DNA from: Aldehydirespirator sp965200005
GTDB lineage: Bacteria; Actinomycetota; Acidimicrobiia; Acidimicrobiales; Aldehydirespiratoraceae
Direction: 5' to 3'
Assembly: GCA_965200005.1 (NCBI GenBank)
Contig: OZ241331.1
Span: forward strand, 1,302,001 to 1,366,000
DNA length: 64,000 bases
A program made the position numbers and the translations under genes. The notes below the pieces were generated by a model. The model had not been told where the DNA came from and did no database searches. It worked only from the letters and a program-made list of their open reading frames with translations. Of this stretch, positions 23,426-32,533 are shown one piece after another. How positions within the stretch are numbered: the first letter of the stretch is position 1; each line of letters begins with the position of its first letter.

Positions 23426-25405
23426 CTAGCCGTGAGTTGCGACAAGGTCGGGATGGTTGCGGAAGAACTCAAGAGCTTCGGGGTTGGCCATGGCAGCCGT
23501 ATTGAGCACAGGTCGCCCGCAGATCACGTCACGCACCGCCTTCTCGGTCATCTTGCCCGAGCGGGTGCGGGGTATGTCTGGCACGGCCGCTATCACAGCT
23601 GGCACGTGACGAGGCGAGAGGTCACGGCGGATGCGCAGGCGGACTCGTTGCCGCAACTCATCGGTCAACTCGTGCCCGTCTGCCATCTTCACGAACAACA
23701 CAATGCGAGTGTCGCCAGCCCAAGGTTGACCAACCACGATGCTCTCGTCGATCTCTGCCATAGTGTCGACCCGCCGATAGATCTCGGCGGTGCCGATTCG
23801 CACTCCAGACGGGTTGAGTGTGGCATCCGATCGACCGGAGATGACGTATCCACCAGACGGTGTCGCCGAAACGAAGTCACCGTGATGCCACACTCCGCTG
23901 ATGCGCTCAAAGTAGGCAGCGCGGTAGAGGCGGTCACCGGGATCATCCCAGAAGTGCAGCGGCATCGACGGGAAGGCGTTGCGGCATACCAGCTCACCCT
24001 CGTGGCCCCTGGGCAGTGAGTTGCCACTGTCGTCGGTGACATCTATATCTAAACCCAGTGCTGGTCGCTGGATCTCGCCACGATGCACAGGCGCGGTTGG
24101 ATCACCTGCAACGAGGCACCCGCAAAGGTCTGTGCCACCGGAGATTGATGCCAGATGCACGTCGTCTTTGACGTTGCCATAGATCCAGTCGAAGCCTTCT
24201 GGCGTAAGCGTCGAGCCGGTTGAGGTGAGCGTGCGCAGCGAGGTCAACTTGTTTGATTGTGACGGGCGGATGGCGGCGTTGGAGCAAGCGTCTATGAACT
24301 TTGCAGAGGTGCCAAAGAGTGTGACGTGAGTCTCGTCGACTAGATCAAACAGACGGTTGGCGTGCGGATACATGGGTGCGCCGTCATATAGCACTGCGGC
24401 GGCACCCGAAGCCGGGACCGACACCAGCCAGTTCCACATCATCCAACCTGTCGTTGTGAAGTAGAAAACACGGTCGCCGGGCTTGATGTCACAATGCAGT
24501 TGATGCTCAAGCAGATGCTTGATTAGCACTCCACCGGCTCGATGGACGATGCACTTGGGCGGGCCGGTCGTGCCAGAGGAATAGAGCACATACCAGGGAT
24601 GATCGAACGGCAGTCTGCGGAACACCGCGGGGGTGGGGCCTGCGCCGAAGCCGGCACCGTAACCGTCCAACCAACCGGGCTCAACGAGAACTGTGCGACG
24701 CAACGAAGCCAGACCTGCCGAGATCGTCTTGAGCCGTTCGGTGCAGTCATGGCGCCGGCCGTTGTAGGGGTAGTCGGGGCTGGCAAACAGCACGGTGGGT
24801 GTGATCTGGCTGAAGCGATCAAGCACGCCGGCCGCGCCAAAGTCGGGTGAGGTGGAACTGAACACGGCGCCAAGACCTGCGGCAGCAAGCATGATGGCGA
24901 CGGTCTCTGGGCGGTTTGGCATCCAGGCGGCAACCCGGTCACCCGGGCCGACTCCCGAGTCGGTCAACAACTGTTGCACCCGCCCGACCCGGTCGTGTAG
25001 CTCTGCGCGGGTTACGTCTGCGCTCTCTCCATCCTCGCTGCGAAACACCAACATCGGATCGTTGGTGGGTTTGCCGAGGATGTTCTCGGCCACGTTCAAG
25101 CGTGCATCAAGCAGGAAGCGGGTGCGGCGCAAACGCTCCCCCGCATCCTCGCACTCGTCGCGGCTCGGCATCTGGATGAGACGTTCACCGCGCTGGCCAA
25201 CGATCCCGCAGTAGTCCCACACTGCAGCCCAGAACTCACCACAGTGTTGCAGCGACCAGCGATGTAGAGCGCCGAAGCTGTCGAGTTCGAGCCCTCTCGT
25301 GTTGGTCAGCCAAGTTTGGAACTTGCGCAGGTTGGATGCCTCAACGCGTTGTCGCGAAGGCTCCCACAGAACCTCAGGTACAGGTTTGGCGCTGGCCGAA
25401 TTCAC
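23426..25405 (-). CDS. acetoacetyl-CoA synthetase (acetoacetate--CoA ligase)
   Basis: ATP-dependent ligase of the ANL superfamily activating acetoacetate, a ketone-body or leucine breakdown product. 659 aa matches AacS length. Motifs: P-loop YSSGTTGPPKCIVH, FYFTTTGWMMWNWLVS, SGGTDLCGCLVAGDP, WHHGDFVSATPSGGYVISGRSDATLNPSGVRIGTAEIYR, and the C-terminal catalytic Lys in RTRSGKMTEKAVRD. Upstream genes overlap (ATGA with the GNAT gene), making a tesB-GNAT-aacS operon. An acetyl-CoA synthetase is less likely because the N-terminal WxPS and GxRLI blocks are of the AacS type. Confidence 0.92.
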   Translation of the reverse strand: MNSASAKPVPEVLWEPSRQRVEASNLRKFQTWLTNTRGLELDSFGALHRWSLQHCGEFWAAVWDYCGIVGQRGERLIQMPSRDECEDAGERLRRTRFLLDARLNVAENILGKPTNDPMLVFRSEDGESADVTRAELHDRVGRVQQLLTDSGVGPGDRVAAWMPNRPETVAIMLAAAGLGAVFSSTSPDFGAAGVLDRFSQITPTVLFASPDYPYNGRRHDCTERLKTISAGLASLRRTVLVEPGWLDGYGAGFGAGPTPAVFRRLPFDHPWYVLYSSGTTGPPKCIVHRAGGVLIKHLLEHQLHCDIKPGDRVFYFTTTGWMMWNWLVSVPASGAAAVLYDGAPMYPHANRLFDLVDETHVTLFGTSAKFIDACSNAAIRPSQSNKLTSLRTLTSTGSTLTPEGFDWIYGNVKDDVHLASISGGTDLCGCLVAGDPTAPVHRGEIQRPALGLDIDVTDDSGNSLPRGHEGELVCRNAFPSMPLHFWDDPGDRLYRAAYFERISGVWHHGDFVSATPSGGYVISGRSDATLNPSGVRIGTAEIYRRVDTMAEIDESIVVGQPWAGDTRIVLFVKMADGHELTDELRQRVRLRIRRDLSPRHVPAVIAAVPDIPRTRSGKMTEKAVRDVICGRPVLNTAAMANPEALEFFRNHPDLVATHG

Positions 25406-25929
25406 AGCGAGTACCGGTAGACGTTGGAGTTACGGATCTCAAAGCCCATGCGTTGATACAAGCGGTTGGCTGCACGCCTAGAGGGTCGCGACGTCAGATC
25501 TGTATTGCGAGCTCCCAGCCGGCGAGCCTTAGCCAGCGCAGCCGCACTGAGCAACTCTCCGATCCGCTGCCCTCTAGCGGTTTCATCCACCACTACATCT
25601 TCGATGCGGGTGCGTAGGCCGGTCGGGATCCGGAACACCGCCAGGGTGAGCGTGCCAACAATGCGATCCTCGAGGCGAGCGACGAACACCGTGCTCGCAT
25701 CGGAAGCAATCATCTCTTCGAGTTGTTCACGACCCGGCGGCGGGTTCGAGGATGACAGCTGGGGGATCAGCCGCTGCATCGCTTCGATCAACTCGGGTGT
25801 AACAGTGTGACACTCCTGCACCTGGACCTCGACGCTCCGCGGACTGCTTGACCGGTCATCGTTGGACGCCGGCACGGACATCGGGTTTAACGCTTCCGAT
25901 CCAGACGGATCGCCTGCTGCTTGGGTCAC
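25402..25929 (-). CDS. GNAT-family N-acetyltransferase
   Basis: 175 aa. The acetyl-CoA-binding motif A is IEDVVVDETARGQRIGELLSAAALAKA (R-G-Q-R-I-G pyrophosphate loop), followed by motif B NRLYQRMGFEIRNSNVYRY. About 35 N-terminal residues are unstructured. The true start may be the ATG at residue 17. It overlaps both neighbours by four bases (tesB upstream, AacS downstream). Substrate unknown; in this operon it might acetylate a protein lysine such as that of the CoA ligase, which is speculation. Confidence 0.85.
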   Translation of the reverse strand: MTQAAGDPSGSEALNPMSVPASNDDRSSSPRSVEVQVQECHTVTPELIEAMQRLIPQLSSSNPPPGREQLEEMIASDASTVFVARLEDRIVGTLTLAVFRIPTGLRTRIEDVVVDETARGQRIGELLSAAALAKARRLGARNTDLTSRPSRRAANRLYQRMGFEIRNSNVYRYSL

Positions 25930-26798
25930 GGCTGCCGAGAGTAACGCTTGCTGCGAGGCGAAATCTCGCGCATGAGACCCTCTTGCACTACCGACACGAC
26001 CAGCCGGCCGTCTCGGGTAAAGACCCGACCGGTTGCGAGCCCTCGGGCGCCGCGTGCAGCCGGTGTGTGCTGGTCATATAAGAGCCACTCATCGGCGCGG
26101 AACGGCCCGTGGAACCACATCGCGTGATCAAGGCTTGCGAGCATGATGTTCGAGTCGGCCGCCCGGGCACCGTGGGGCGCTAGCGCGGTGTCGAGGAGCG
26201 TCAAGTCGCTCGCATAGGTAAGCAGGCAAGTGTGCAGCACAGGGTCGTCGTTCAAAGTGCCGTTGGCGCGCAACCAGACTTGCTGGCGGGGTGGCATCGG
26301 GCCGCGGCGATCAAGGGGACTGCCTGACACGTACCGCAAATCCAGCGCCCTGATCCTGTCTGTTCGAGCAACTGCTTGGTTGTGTCTTGCGATCCGGCGT
26401 TCCCTGGGCTCAAGGGTCTCGGGGTCGGGCACATCAGGCATCGCATCTGCATGCTCAAACCCTGACTCTTCGGTGTGAAATGACGCGGCGAGTTGAAAAA
26501 TTGCTCGCCCGTGCTGGATCGCTACCACACGGCGAGTGGTGAACGACCTACCGTCGCGGATCCTGTCAACCTCATAGAGCACCGGAGCTTTGGGGTCGCC
26601 CGCACGCAGGAAGTAGGCATGAAGCGAGTGAACCGCTCCCCGGCTCACTGTCCTCGCCGCTGCTACCAGGGCTTGACCGGCAACCTGCCCACCAAAGATC
26701 CGCTGCCGATCATCGTCGGGTGAACGTCCCCTAAAGATGTTCACCTCGATGGGCTCAAGGTCGAGTAGAGCGACCACATTGTCAAGCGCTGCCTGCAT
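25926..26798 (-). CDS. tesB: acyl-CoA thioesterase II (TesB)
   Basis: Hydrolyses medium- to long-chain acyl-CoA. Double hot-dog protein of 290 aa with the classical blocks RIFGGQVAGQALVAAARTV, VHSLHAYFLRAGDPKAPVLYEVDRIRDGRSFTTRRV and, in the second half, YASDLTLLDTALAPHG and SLDHAMWFHGPFRADEWLLYDQHTPAARGARGLATG with the catalytic Asp/Thr/Gln triad region. The GTG at 26801 directly precedes the ATG at 26798, which I prefer. It is the first gene of the operon with GNAT and AacS and is divergent from the GtrA gene only 17 bases away. Confidence 0.94.
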   Translation of the reverse strand: MQAALDNVVALLDLEPIEVNIFRGRSPDDDRQRIFGGQVAGQALVAAARTVSRGAVHSLHAYFLRAGDPKAPVLYEVDRIRDGRSFTTRRVVAIQHGRAIFQLAASFHTEESGFEHADAMPDVPDPETLEPRERRIARHNQAVARTDRIRALDLRYVSGSPLDRRGPMPPRQQVWLRANGTLNDDPVLHTCLLTYASDLTLLDTALAPHGARAADSNIMLASLDHAMWFHGPFRADEWLLYDQHTPAARGARGLATGRVFTRDGRLVVSVVQEGLMREISPRSKRYSRQP

Positions 26799-26815
26799 CA
26801 CACCATCATGCCCCC

Positions 26816-27400
26816 ATGGCGACTCTGCCTAAGGAGATGAGCACTCAGCATGACCATCACACCCTGAGCCAGGTGGCGGCATCGGTTCGATCTGTAACGC
26901 CCTGCGGCAGGTTGCACACACGCGAGGTGCCCTCGTTGGCTGATGTGCGAGCAATAGTCTGGTTGGCCGTGAACTCGCCGCCGCTGTCCACACTGCAGCG
27001 GCTCAGAGTTGAGCACGGCTTGAAAGCGTTGCGCTACTGCGGTGTCTCGGTCGTGAATGTCACCGTGGGTGTGAGCGTGCTCGTCGTGTGTCACGCACTG
27101 TTTGGATGGACGGCTGTGCAGTCGAACCTGGCAGCCTGGGCGGTCGGCACGACACCCGCCTACTTGTTGAGCCGCGCCTGGGTGTGGCAACAAAGCGGGC
27201 GTCATCGCATCGGCAGCGAGGTCATCACGTTCTGGCTGATGGCCTTTGTCGGACTCGTGCTCTCGTCGCTGGTGGTGCGATTGGTCGAACATCTCGCCGA
27301 GAACACGCTTGCAGTTGTTGCCGGCAATCTCAGCGCTTACGGACTGGTGTGGATTGCCAAATACCTGTATCTCGACAACGTCATGTGGAGCAGCAACTAA
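26816..27400 (+). CDS. GtrA-like membrane protein
   Basis: 194 aa with about four transmembrane helices in the C-terminal 130 residues. GtrA landmarks are LRYCGVSVVNVTVGVSVLVVCHALFGW, AAWAVGTTPAYLLSRAWVWQQSGRHRIGSEVITFWLMAFVGL and NLSAYGLVWIAKYLYLDNVMW. GtrA-type proteins are thought to move polyprenyl-linked sugars or partner with glycosyltransferases at the membrane. The N-terminal ~60 residues are not typical and a later start is possible. The stop overlaps the next gene's ATG by one base. Confidence 0.85.
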   Translation: MATLPKEMSTQHDHHTLSQVAASVRSVTPCGRLHTREVPSLADVRAIVWLAVNSPPLSTLQRLRVEHGLKALRYCGVSVVNVTVGVSVLVVCHALFGWTAVQSNLAAWAVGTTPAYLLSRAWVWQQSGRHRIGSEVITFWLMAFVGLVLSSLVVRLVEHLAENTLAVVAGNLSAYGLVWIAKYLYLDNVMWSSN

Positions 27401-28017
27401 TGCATCAGCGGTTGCGCAGGCGTGCTGAAGCAACCCGTGGTTTCATGCCACCAGATGAAGGCATCGCACTGTTTGAGACGGCGGCGTCGCTAGCCGTTGA
27501 AGGCCCGCTGCTTGAAGTGGGTAGCTACTGCGGCAAGTCGGCCGTGTATCTGGGAGCGGCGGCCCAGCAGGCCGGTCGGGTGCTGTTTTGCGTTGACCAT
27601 CACCGTGGATCTGAAGAGAACCAGCCTGGCTGGGAACATCACGACCCCGAGGTGGTTGACCCTGAGGTGGGTCTGATGGACACTCTGCCGTTCTTTCGGC
27701 GCACGATTCACGATGCCGGGCTGGAGGACACCGTTGTAGCGGTAGTCGGTGATTCACCCACGATCGCTCATCTGTGGGCGACACCTCTGGCAATGCTGTT
27801 CATTGATGGTGGCCACGGCAGCCGCCCCGCACATCGTGACTATGAGGGGTGGTCCCCGCACGTGAGGACGGGCGGGCTTATGGCTATCCACGATGTATTC
27901 GAGAATCCCGAAGATGGTGGACGCCCTCCCTATGAGATCTGGTGTCGTGCCGTGAACGAGGGCAAGTTCCGGCCACGACGCACCGTCGGGTCGCTGCGAC
28001 TACTGCAACGCCTGTAG
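27400..28017 (+). CDS. class I SAM-dependent methyltransferase (Methyltransf_24 type)
   Basis: 205 aa starting at ATG 27400, inside the TAATG junction with the GtrA gene; the frame is open further upstream but that part lies within GtrA. SAM motif I is GPLLEVGSYCGKSAVYLGAAA, motif II FCVDHHRGSEENQPGWEHHD, and the later Asp motif MLFIDGGHGSRPAHRDYEGWSPHVRTGGLMAIHDVF. The coupling to GtrA suggests modification of a cell-surface glycan or lipid-linked sugar (inference). It shares fold and motif order with the methyltransferase at 20242-20985. Confidence 0.87.
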   Translation: MHQRLRRRAEATRGFMPPDEGIALFETAASLAVEGPLLEVGSYCGKSAVYLGAAAQQAGRVLFCVDHHRGSEENQPGWEHHDPEVVDPEVGLMDTLPFFRRTIHDAGLEDTVVAVVGDSPTIAHLWATPLAMLFIDGGHGSRPAHRDYEGWSPHVRTGGLMAIHDVFENPEDGGRPPYEIWCRAVNEGKFRPRRTVGSLRLLQRL

Positions 28018-28032
28018 CGGAACCGGGGTTTC

Positions 28033-29223
28033 ATGTACTCCATGCCCATGACTATTGCAGCAAGGTGTGACACGATGAGGGCAACTATGCGCGCCACGAG
28101 GTGCAAATCGATCCGCGGGGTCATCGTCGCGACCGCTGTCGGTTCACTAGTCGCTGCTTCATGTGGTGCCCCCGAGCGGCGTTCCGCACCCGTGTCTGGT
28201 TCCATCTGGCTGCTCGCTACGGAGTCGAGTGTCACCGAGGATGTAGCGGCAGCGGAGTCTGAAGAGGCTGGCGAGTCTTCCGAAGACATCAACTCGGCTC
28301 TGGCTCCCGAGCCTGAGTCGGTTGCCGGCTCCGAAGACGATTTAGGTGTCGCCTCGGCCCTAGTTGCAGTTGCTGTTGCAGATACTGACGATGACAATCC
28401 GGCAGCCGGTATCACATTTGCGCCTGACGCAAACGGCGAGAGCGCAGTAGGGGAGCATGTCGTCGACGTCGATGATGAAGCAGGCGCTGGGAATAGCGCT
28501 GGCGAGCCTCTCGGAGAGGAACCTACCGAGGGTGCAGTGGACGGCGAGGATGACGTCGATGAAGGGCCTGAAGACAACAGCAGCGGCTACGAGGATTCAG
28601 CAAGTGGCGAAGACGGCGATGCGGCTGAATCGAAGCCGCGACCCAAACCGATTCCGCTCGTCGTAACGGGTACTGAAACCGCCATGTACCTCACATTTGA
28701 TGATGGCCCGCATCCGGTACACACACCCGAGTTGCTAGATGTCTTGGGTCGCTATGGAGCCCGAGCAACCTTCTTCGTGCTTGGCAAGTTGGTACATGCC
28801 TACCCCGAGCTAATCGAGCGGATCGTTGCTGAGGGTCACACGGTCGCTAACCACACCTGGAATCATGAGTCGCTGGCCGATGTGAGCCGTGAGGAGTTCG
28901 ATGACACCGTCGGCCGGACGCAAGCGGCACTGGGTGAACATGCGACGGCTTGCTTGCGGCCGCCCTACAACGCCTTCGGCACTTACACACAAGAGTGGGC
29001 AGCTGATCATGGGCTAAGAGTGGCAACGTGGAACGTTGACCCTCAGGATTGGCGTCCGAAGCCTGCAGAAGAACTCGCTGATCACATCGTGGAACATGCT
29101 CGCCCGGGAGCGGTGGTTGTGTTGCACGACGGCGGCGGTGACCGCACGAGGACAGTTGAAGCTGTGGACATGGCGCTTGAGCGCCTGGCCGACACGGGGC
29201 TGACCTTCGAACCCATGTGCTGA
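28033..29223 (+). CDS. polysaccharide deacetylase (NodB family) lipoprotein
   Basis: 396 aa. An N-terminal signal with a lipobox-like LVAASCG near residue 44 is followed by a very acidic, Ala/Ser-rich linker (about residues 60-205), then the NodB domain: MYLTFDDGPHP (catalytic base and metal Asp), HTVANHTWNHESL (metal His pair), CLRPPYNAFG, VATWNVDPQDWRP and GAVVVLHDGGGDR. All five NodB motifs are intact, so it should be a metal-dependent esterase/deacetylase acting on peptidoglycan or another surface polysaccharide outside the membrane. Several early ATGs exist and the exact start is unsure. Confidence 0.92.
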   Translation: MYSMPMTIAARCDTMRATMRATRCKSIRGVIVATAVGSLVAASCGAPERRSAPVSGSIWLLATESSVTEDVAAAESEEAGESSEDINSALAPEPESVAGSEDDLGVASALVAVAVADTDDDNPAAGITFAPDANGESAVGEHVVDVDDEAGAGNSAGEPLGEEPTEGAVDGEDDVDEGPEDNSSGYEDSASGEDGDAAESKPRPKPIPLVVTGTETAMYLTFDDGPHPVHTPELLDVLGRYGARATFFVLGKLVHAYPELIERIVAEGHTVANHTWNHESLADVSREEFDDTVGRTQAALGEHATACLRPPYNAFGTYTQEWAADHGLRVATWNVDPQDWRPKPAEELADHIVEHARPGAVVVLHDGGGDRTRTVEAVDMALERLADTGLTFEPMC

Positions 29224-29350
29224 CTTAGCCGCGCACCCTGACGTTTTCTGCAACGCTTGGAGTGGTTGGTGCGTCTGTCAGGGCGGTGGTTTCTTCGGCT
29301 CGGAGTCTGGCTTCGCGAGCCTTAGCCGACCTCAGGAAGGTGATCAAGCT

Positions 29351-31583
29351 ATGAGCGACGATAGCCAACAGGGCTCCCTCTCTGATGACAGTCTTGGTGG
29401 CGAGAGCGCTTTAGGTGTTGGGCTAGGCAATGCCATACGTCGGCGCGCTAATGCCACTGCTCCGACGCCTGACCTCAATTCGTTCCTCAGACGTGTTACT
29501 AGGCGTGTGAAAGTACGTCGCAGGGTTCGTGTCGGTGTAGCGGCAGCAATGGTTGTGGCTGTGATTGGCGGAGGTCTGGCCGCATGGGACACTTCACGTG
29601 ACACGCACGAGACCGTCAGTGTCACAGCCGGAGACTCCGACCTGACGACCCCATCACCAAACGCTGAGCCAAGAGAGTCCTCAATCCCCGCCGATTCACC
29701 TCAGTCAGGCACCGGAGATCCGCTACAGTCACCCACACCAAACACAGGCCCCATTCTCAAGTGGATTGAAGTAGATCCAGGCTTCGACTTAGGCACCGGC
29801 TGGCAAGACGTGGAGACACAATTCTCTGGTGAGTATTTTGCCGTTCAGCCGTTGGCTGATGGTCGTGTGATTGGTGGCAAACACAGATTTGACGGACCTC
29901 GGATAAACTGATACATCGCCGACGTACATAACGAGCAATGGCATCGACTGGTCAGAGTTGTCCACTCCCGAAGGGTTCGCACTCGGCACACTTGCTTCCT
30001 CTGATTCTACCATGGCGATGACAGCATACGAAGGCTCGACACGATCTCTATTCGGCTCTGAAGATAGGGTATTGGTATCGCGTGACTCCGGAGCATCTTG
30101 GTCTGAATTAGAATTTGGTGAGGATGCAAGACAAGATCCTGATACACCTTGGCTTGTCACGTTACGTAGTCCGTCAAATGTTCTCGTTTCAGGAGATAAT
30201 ATCATCACTCTTGCGACAGATTTCACCGGTGTAGACTGGAACATACTGCTCGACTCCCAGGGACTATTGCCCAATGGAATGCTCATAGGAACCATCGGTG
30301 GACACGAAACTGAGGATGGTCAGATAGTGATTTCATTCGGGCTCAGCGATGCAATAGAGTTACAAGAGTTGTCGGTTCTCGACTTTGCCCTCATGGCGGA
30401 CCCCTTCTTTGGTCAAGGACAGGATGTCAAGATTCAGCAGGAACTTAATCTAACATTTGATGACTTAGGAATAACTGACGAGGACCTTGACGAATACTAC
30501 AATGATGACGTCCTAACCGTGTGGAGGAATGACGGTAACTACCTACGGCCTGTCAAAACCTGGAAAGATACATACTCGCATGACAGTGCGGCTACGGGTG
30601 ATGGCTTTATTCTGCGAGTTCCCGTGGAAGATGACTTTGTGGCCAGCCAAAATAGGGCGTGGACTTCGACTGATGGTCTCGAGTGGGTCGAACGAGAACC
30701 CGATCAACTCTCCGGTTCGCACCGAGCAGTCTGGAAGGAGTGGGACTTGATTGAACAGCGAGCCTCTCTACCATCAACGTGGAACCGCAGTGTCTTTGGA
30801 GACAGAGTTGGACGAGGCGGTGGACTGGTAGCCCTAATGATTGAGCAAGAACCCAGATGGGATGACCCGATTCATGCTGAGTCATCTGTTCCTCCTGGTG
30901 CGACTCCGACTGATCTATCTTCCTCAGATTCAGGAGCGTATGCGGCTTTGGAGTCGGAGTAATTCTATGAATCGGAGGAGTTCCATAATGAAGTAGAGGT
31001 GTCCGAAGACTACTCGTATCAAGACGCGCGGGGTGAAGTGGCTTATGGGTCAGGTGGAGTCTCAGTTGCCTCTGCAGTTCCGGCCCCAGTCGATATGGAG
31101 GCCTATGAGGACTGGCTCCTTGACATTGGAGAAGAGTGTGCTGAGGCAGTTTGGGACTTTTCCTACGACTGGGAAGCCGACGCACGAGATTGCAGCGATG
31201 CCTTCGACACTTATGGTCCGCCTCCAATGGACGACATAGACATAATGGTAGAGGAAGAGCCAGGTGAGTGTTGGACATCGCCCGACGGCACCGAAGTGAC
31301 TTGCATTTCGCGACCCTCTCCGAGTGAAGAGCCGGCCGGCATGGCCTCGATGTATTCGGAAGCATTCCCTGATGACGAGACGTTCAATGAGATAGAAATC
31401 CAGGCAGAGGGTGATTGGATTGGTTGGTCTGTCGACGGTGTCAATTGGGGGTGGCAACTCGCTACTGATGCGTTTGGCTACGACTTTGATTCCGGCGGTC
31501 CGCTTCCTCAAGTTGCGGTAGGTCGCGACTTTGTTGTGTTGATAACGCCGGACGCTCGGATGTTCGTTGCAGCGATTCCCTGA
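29351..31583 (+). pseudogene. membrane-anchored Asp-box (BNR-like) repeat protein, broken by a frameshift and a nonsense codon
   Basis: Three consecutive open segments form one gene of about 744 codons. Segment 1 (29351-29911) has a basic N-terminal head, a TM helix (VGVAAAMVVAVIGGGLAAW) and a Pro/Ser/Thr linker. Dropping one A from the AAA at 29905-29907 joins it to TYITSNGIDWSELSTPEGF in the frame of segment 2. Segment 2 ends ALESE-TAA (30960-30962) and the same frame continues FYESEEFHNEVEVSEDYS to the final stop. Asp-box-like motifs recur: SRDSGASWSELEF, TSNGIDWSEL, TSTDGLEWVERE, WSVDGVNWGW. That suggests a surface beta-propeller. The segment is noticeably more AT-rich than its neighbours, hinting at recent transfer or relaxed selection. 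Confidence 0.75.
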
Positions 31584-31698
31584 CGCCGTGCCGGGCCTTG
31601 TTCGCGAGGCAGCGGCCTCAAGGGGCACAACCATTAGCCTCTGACGCCAGTGTCGAGTGGCTGCTGGGCCGTTCGCACGCGCAATCTAGGAGGAACCG

Positions 31699-32484
31699 AT
31701 GCGGCGCAGCCATGAGATCGACTACCGGATTTACGGCGACGACATGCAGTTCGTCGAGATTGAGCTTGATCCAGGTGAAGTAGTCATCGCAGAAGCGGGC
31801 GCCATGATGTACATGGAGCAAGAGATCGGCTTTGAGGCGCGTCTCGGTGATGGCTCGAATCCCAACCAGAGCAAGTGGGGCAAGATCAAGTCAGCGGCCA
31901 AGCGTGGGATCACCGGTGAAGGCTTGTTCATGACCCACTTCAGCCACGGCGGTTACCGAGGCAAACAGCGAGTGGCGATGGCGGCTCCCTATCCGGGCAA
32001 AATCCTGCCGATTGACCTGTCCCAGGTCGGCGGACGGCTGCTAGCCCAGAAGGACGCCTTCTTGTGCGCGGCCTCCGGCACGAAAATCGACATCGCCTTC
32101 AACCGCAAGTTGGGCACCGGCCTCTTCGGTGGAGAAGGCTTCATCCTGCAGGCTATCTCTGGCGATGGGCTGGCTTTCCTGCACGCTGGTGGCACCATCA
32201 TCGAGAAGCAACTGACGGGCGAGACGCTGCGGCTCGACACCGGCTGCCTCGTGGCATTCGAACCGCAAATTGACTACTCGATCGAGCGTGCCGGCAACCT
32301 GATGTCGATGATCGGCGGTGGTGAGGGTCTGTTCCTAGCAACCTTGAGCGGTGTCGGCCGGGTCTGGTTGCAGTCACTGCCGTTCAACCGCATCGCTGAC
32401 CGTGTGGTCGCCAACCTGCGCCCGGGCGGATCCCAGGGTGAAGGTTCTGTAATCGGTGGTCTCTCCTCAATCTTCGAGCGCTAA
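31699..32484 (+). CDS. TIGR00266/AIM24-family protein
   Basis: 261 aa from ATG 31699 behind an excellent TAGGAGGA ribosome site. Family motifs: MQFVEIELDPGEVVIAEAGAMMYME, GEGLFMTHFSHGG, PYPGKILPIDLSQVGGRLLAQKDAFLCA, NRKLGTGLFGGEGFILQAISGDGLAFLHAGGTIIEKQL and LRLDTGCLVAFEPQIDYSIERAG. The fold is a trimeric beta-prism like tryptophan-RNA attenuation and tellurite proteins; the bacterial function is not known. The gene stands alone. Confidence 0.92.
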   Translation: MRRSHEIDYRIYGDDMQFVEIELDPGEVVIAEAGAMMYMEQEIGFEARLGDGSNPNQSKWGKIKSAAKRGITGEGLFMTHFSHGGYRGKQRVAMAAPYPGKILPIDLSQVGGRLLAQKDAFLCAASGTKIDIAFNRKLGTGLFGGEGFILQAISGDGLAFLHAGGTIIEKQLTGETLRLDTGCLVAFEPQIDYSIERAGNLMSMIGGGEGLFLATLSGVGRVWLQSLPFNRIADRVVANLRPGGSQGEGSVIGGLSSIFER

Positions 32485-32533
32485 CCCTCGGCTCAGCGCT
32501 CTCCCGCCTAGTGCCTAGTTGCCAGGGCGGCGC

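Noticed and set aside
23231..24019. 262-codon plus-strand frame
   Set aside because: Antisense to PAC2 and acetoacetyl-CoA synthetase, both with full motif sets.
27088..27399. Longer N-terminus for the second methyltransferase
   Set aside because: The extension is antiframe to GtrA and lacks homology; ATG 27400 gives the normal domain start.
30607..31365. 252-codon minus-strand frame
   Set aside because: Antisense to the repaired Asp-box gene; His/Arg/Leu-rich composition typical of a shadow.
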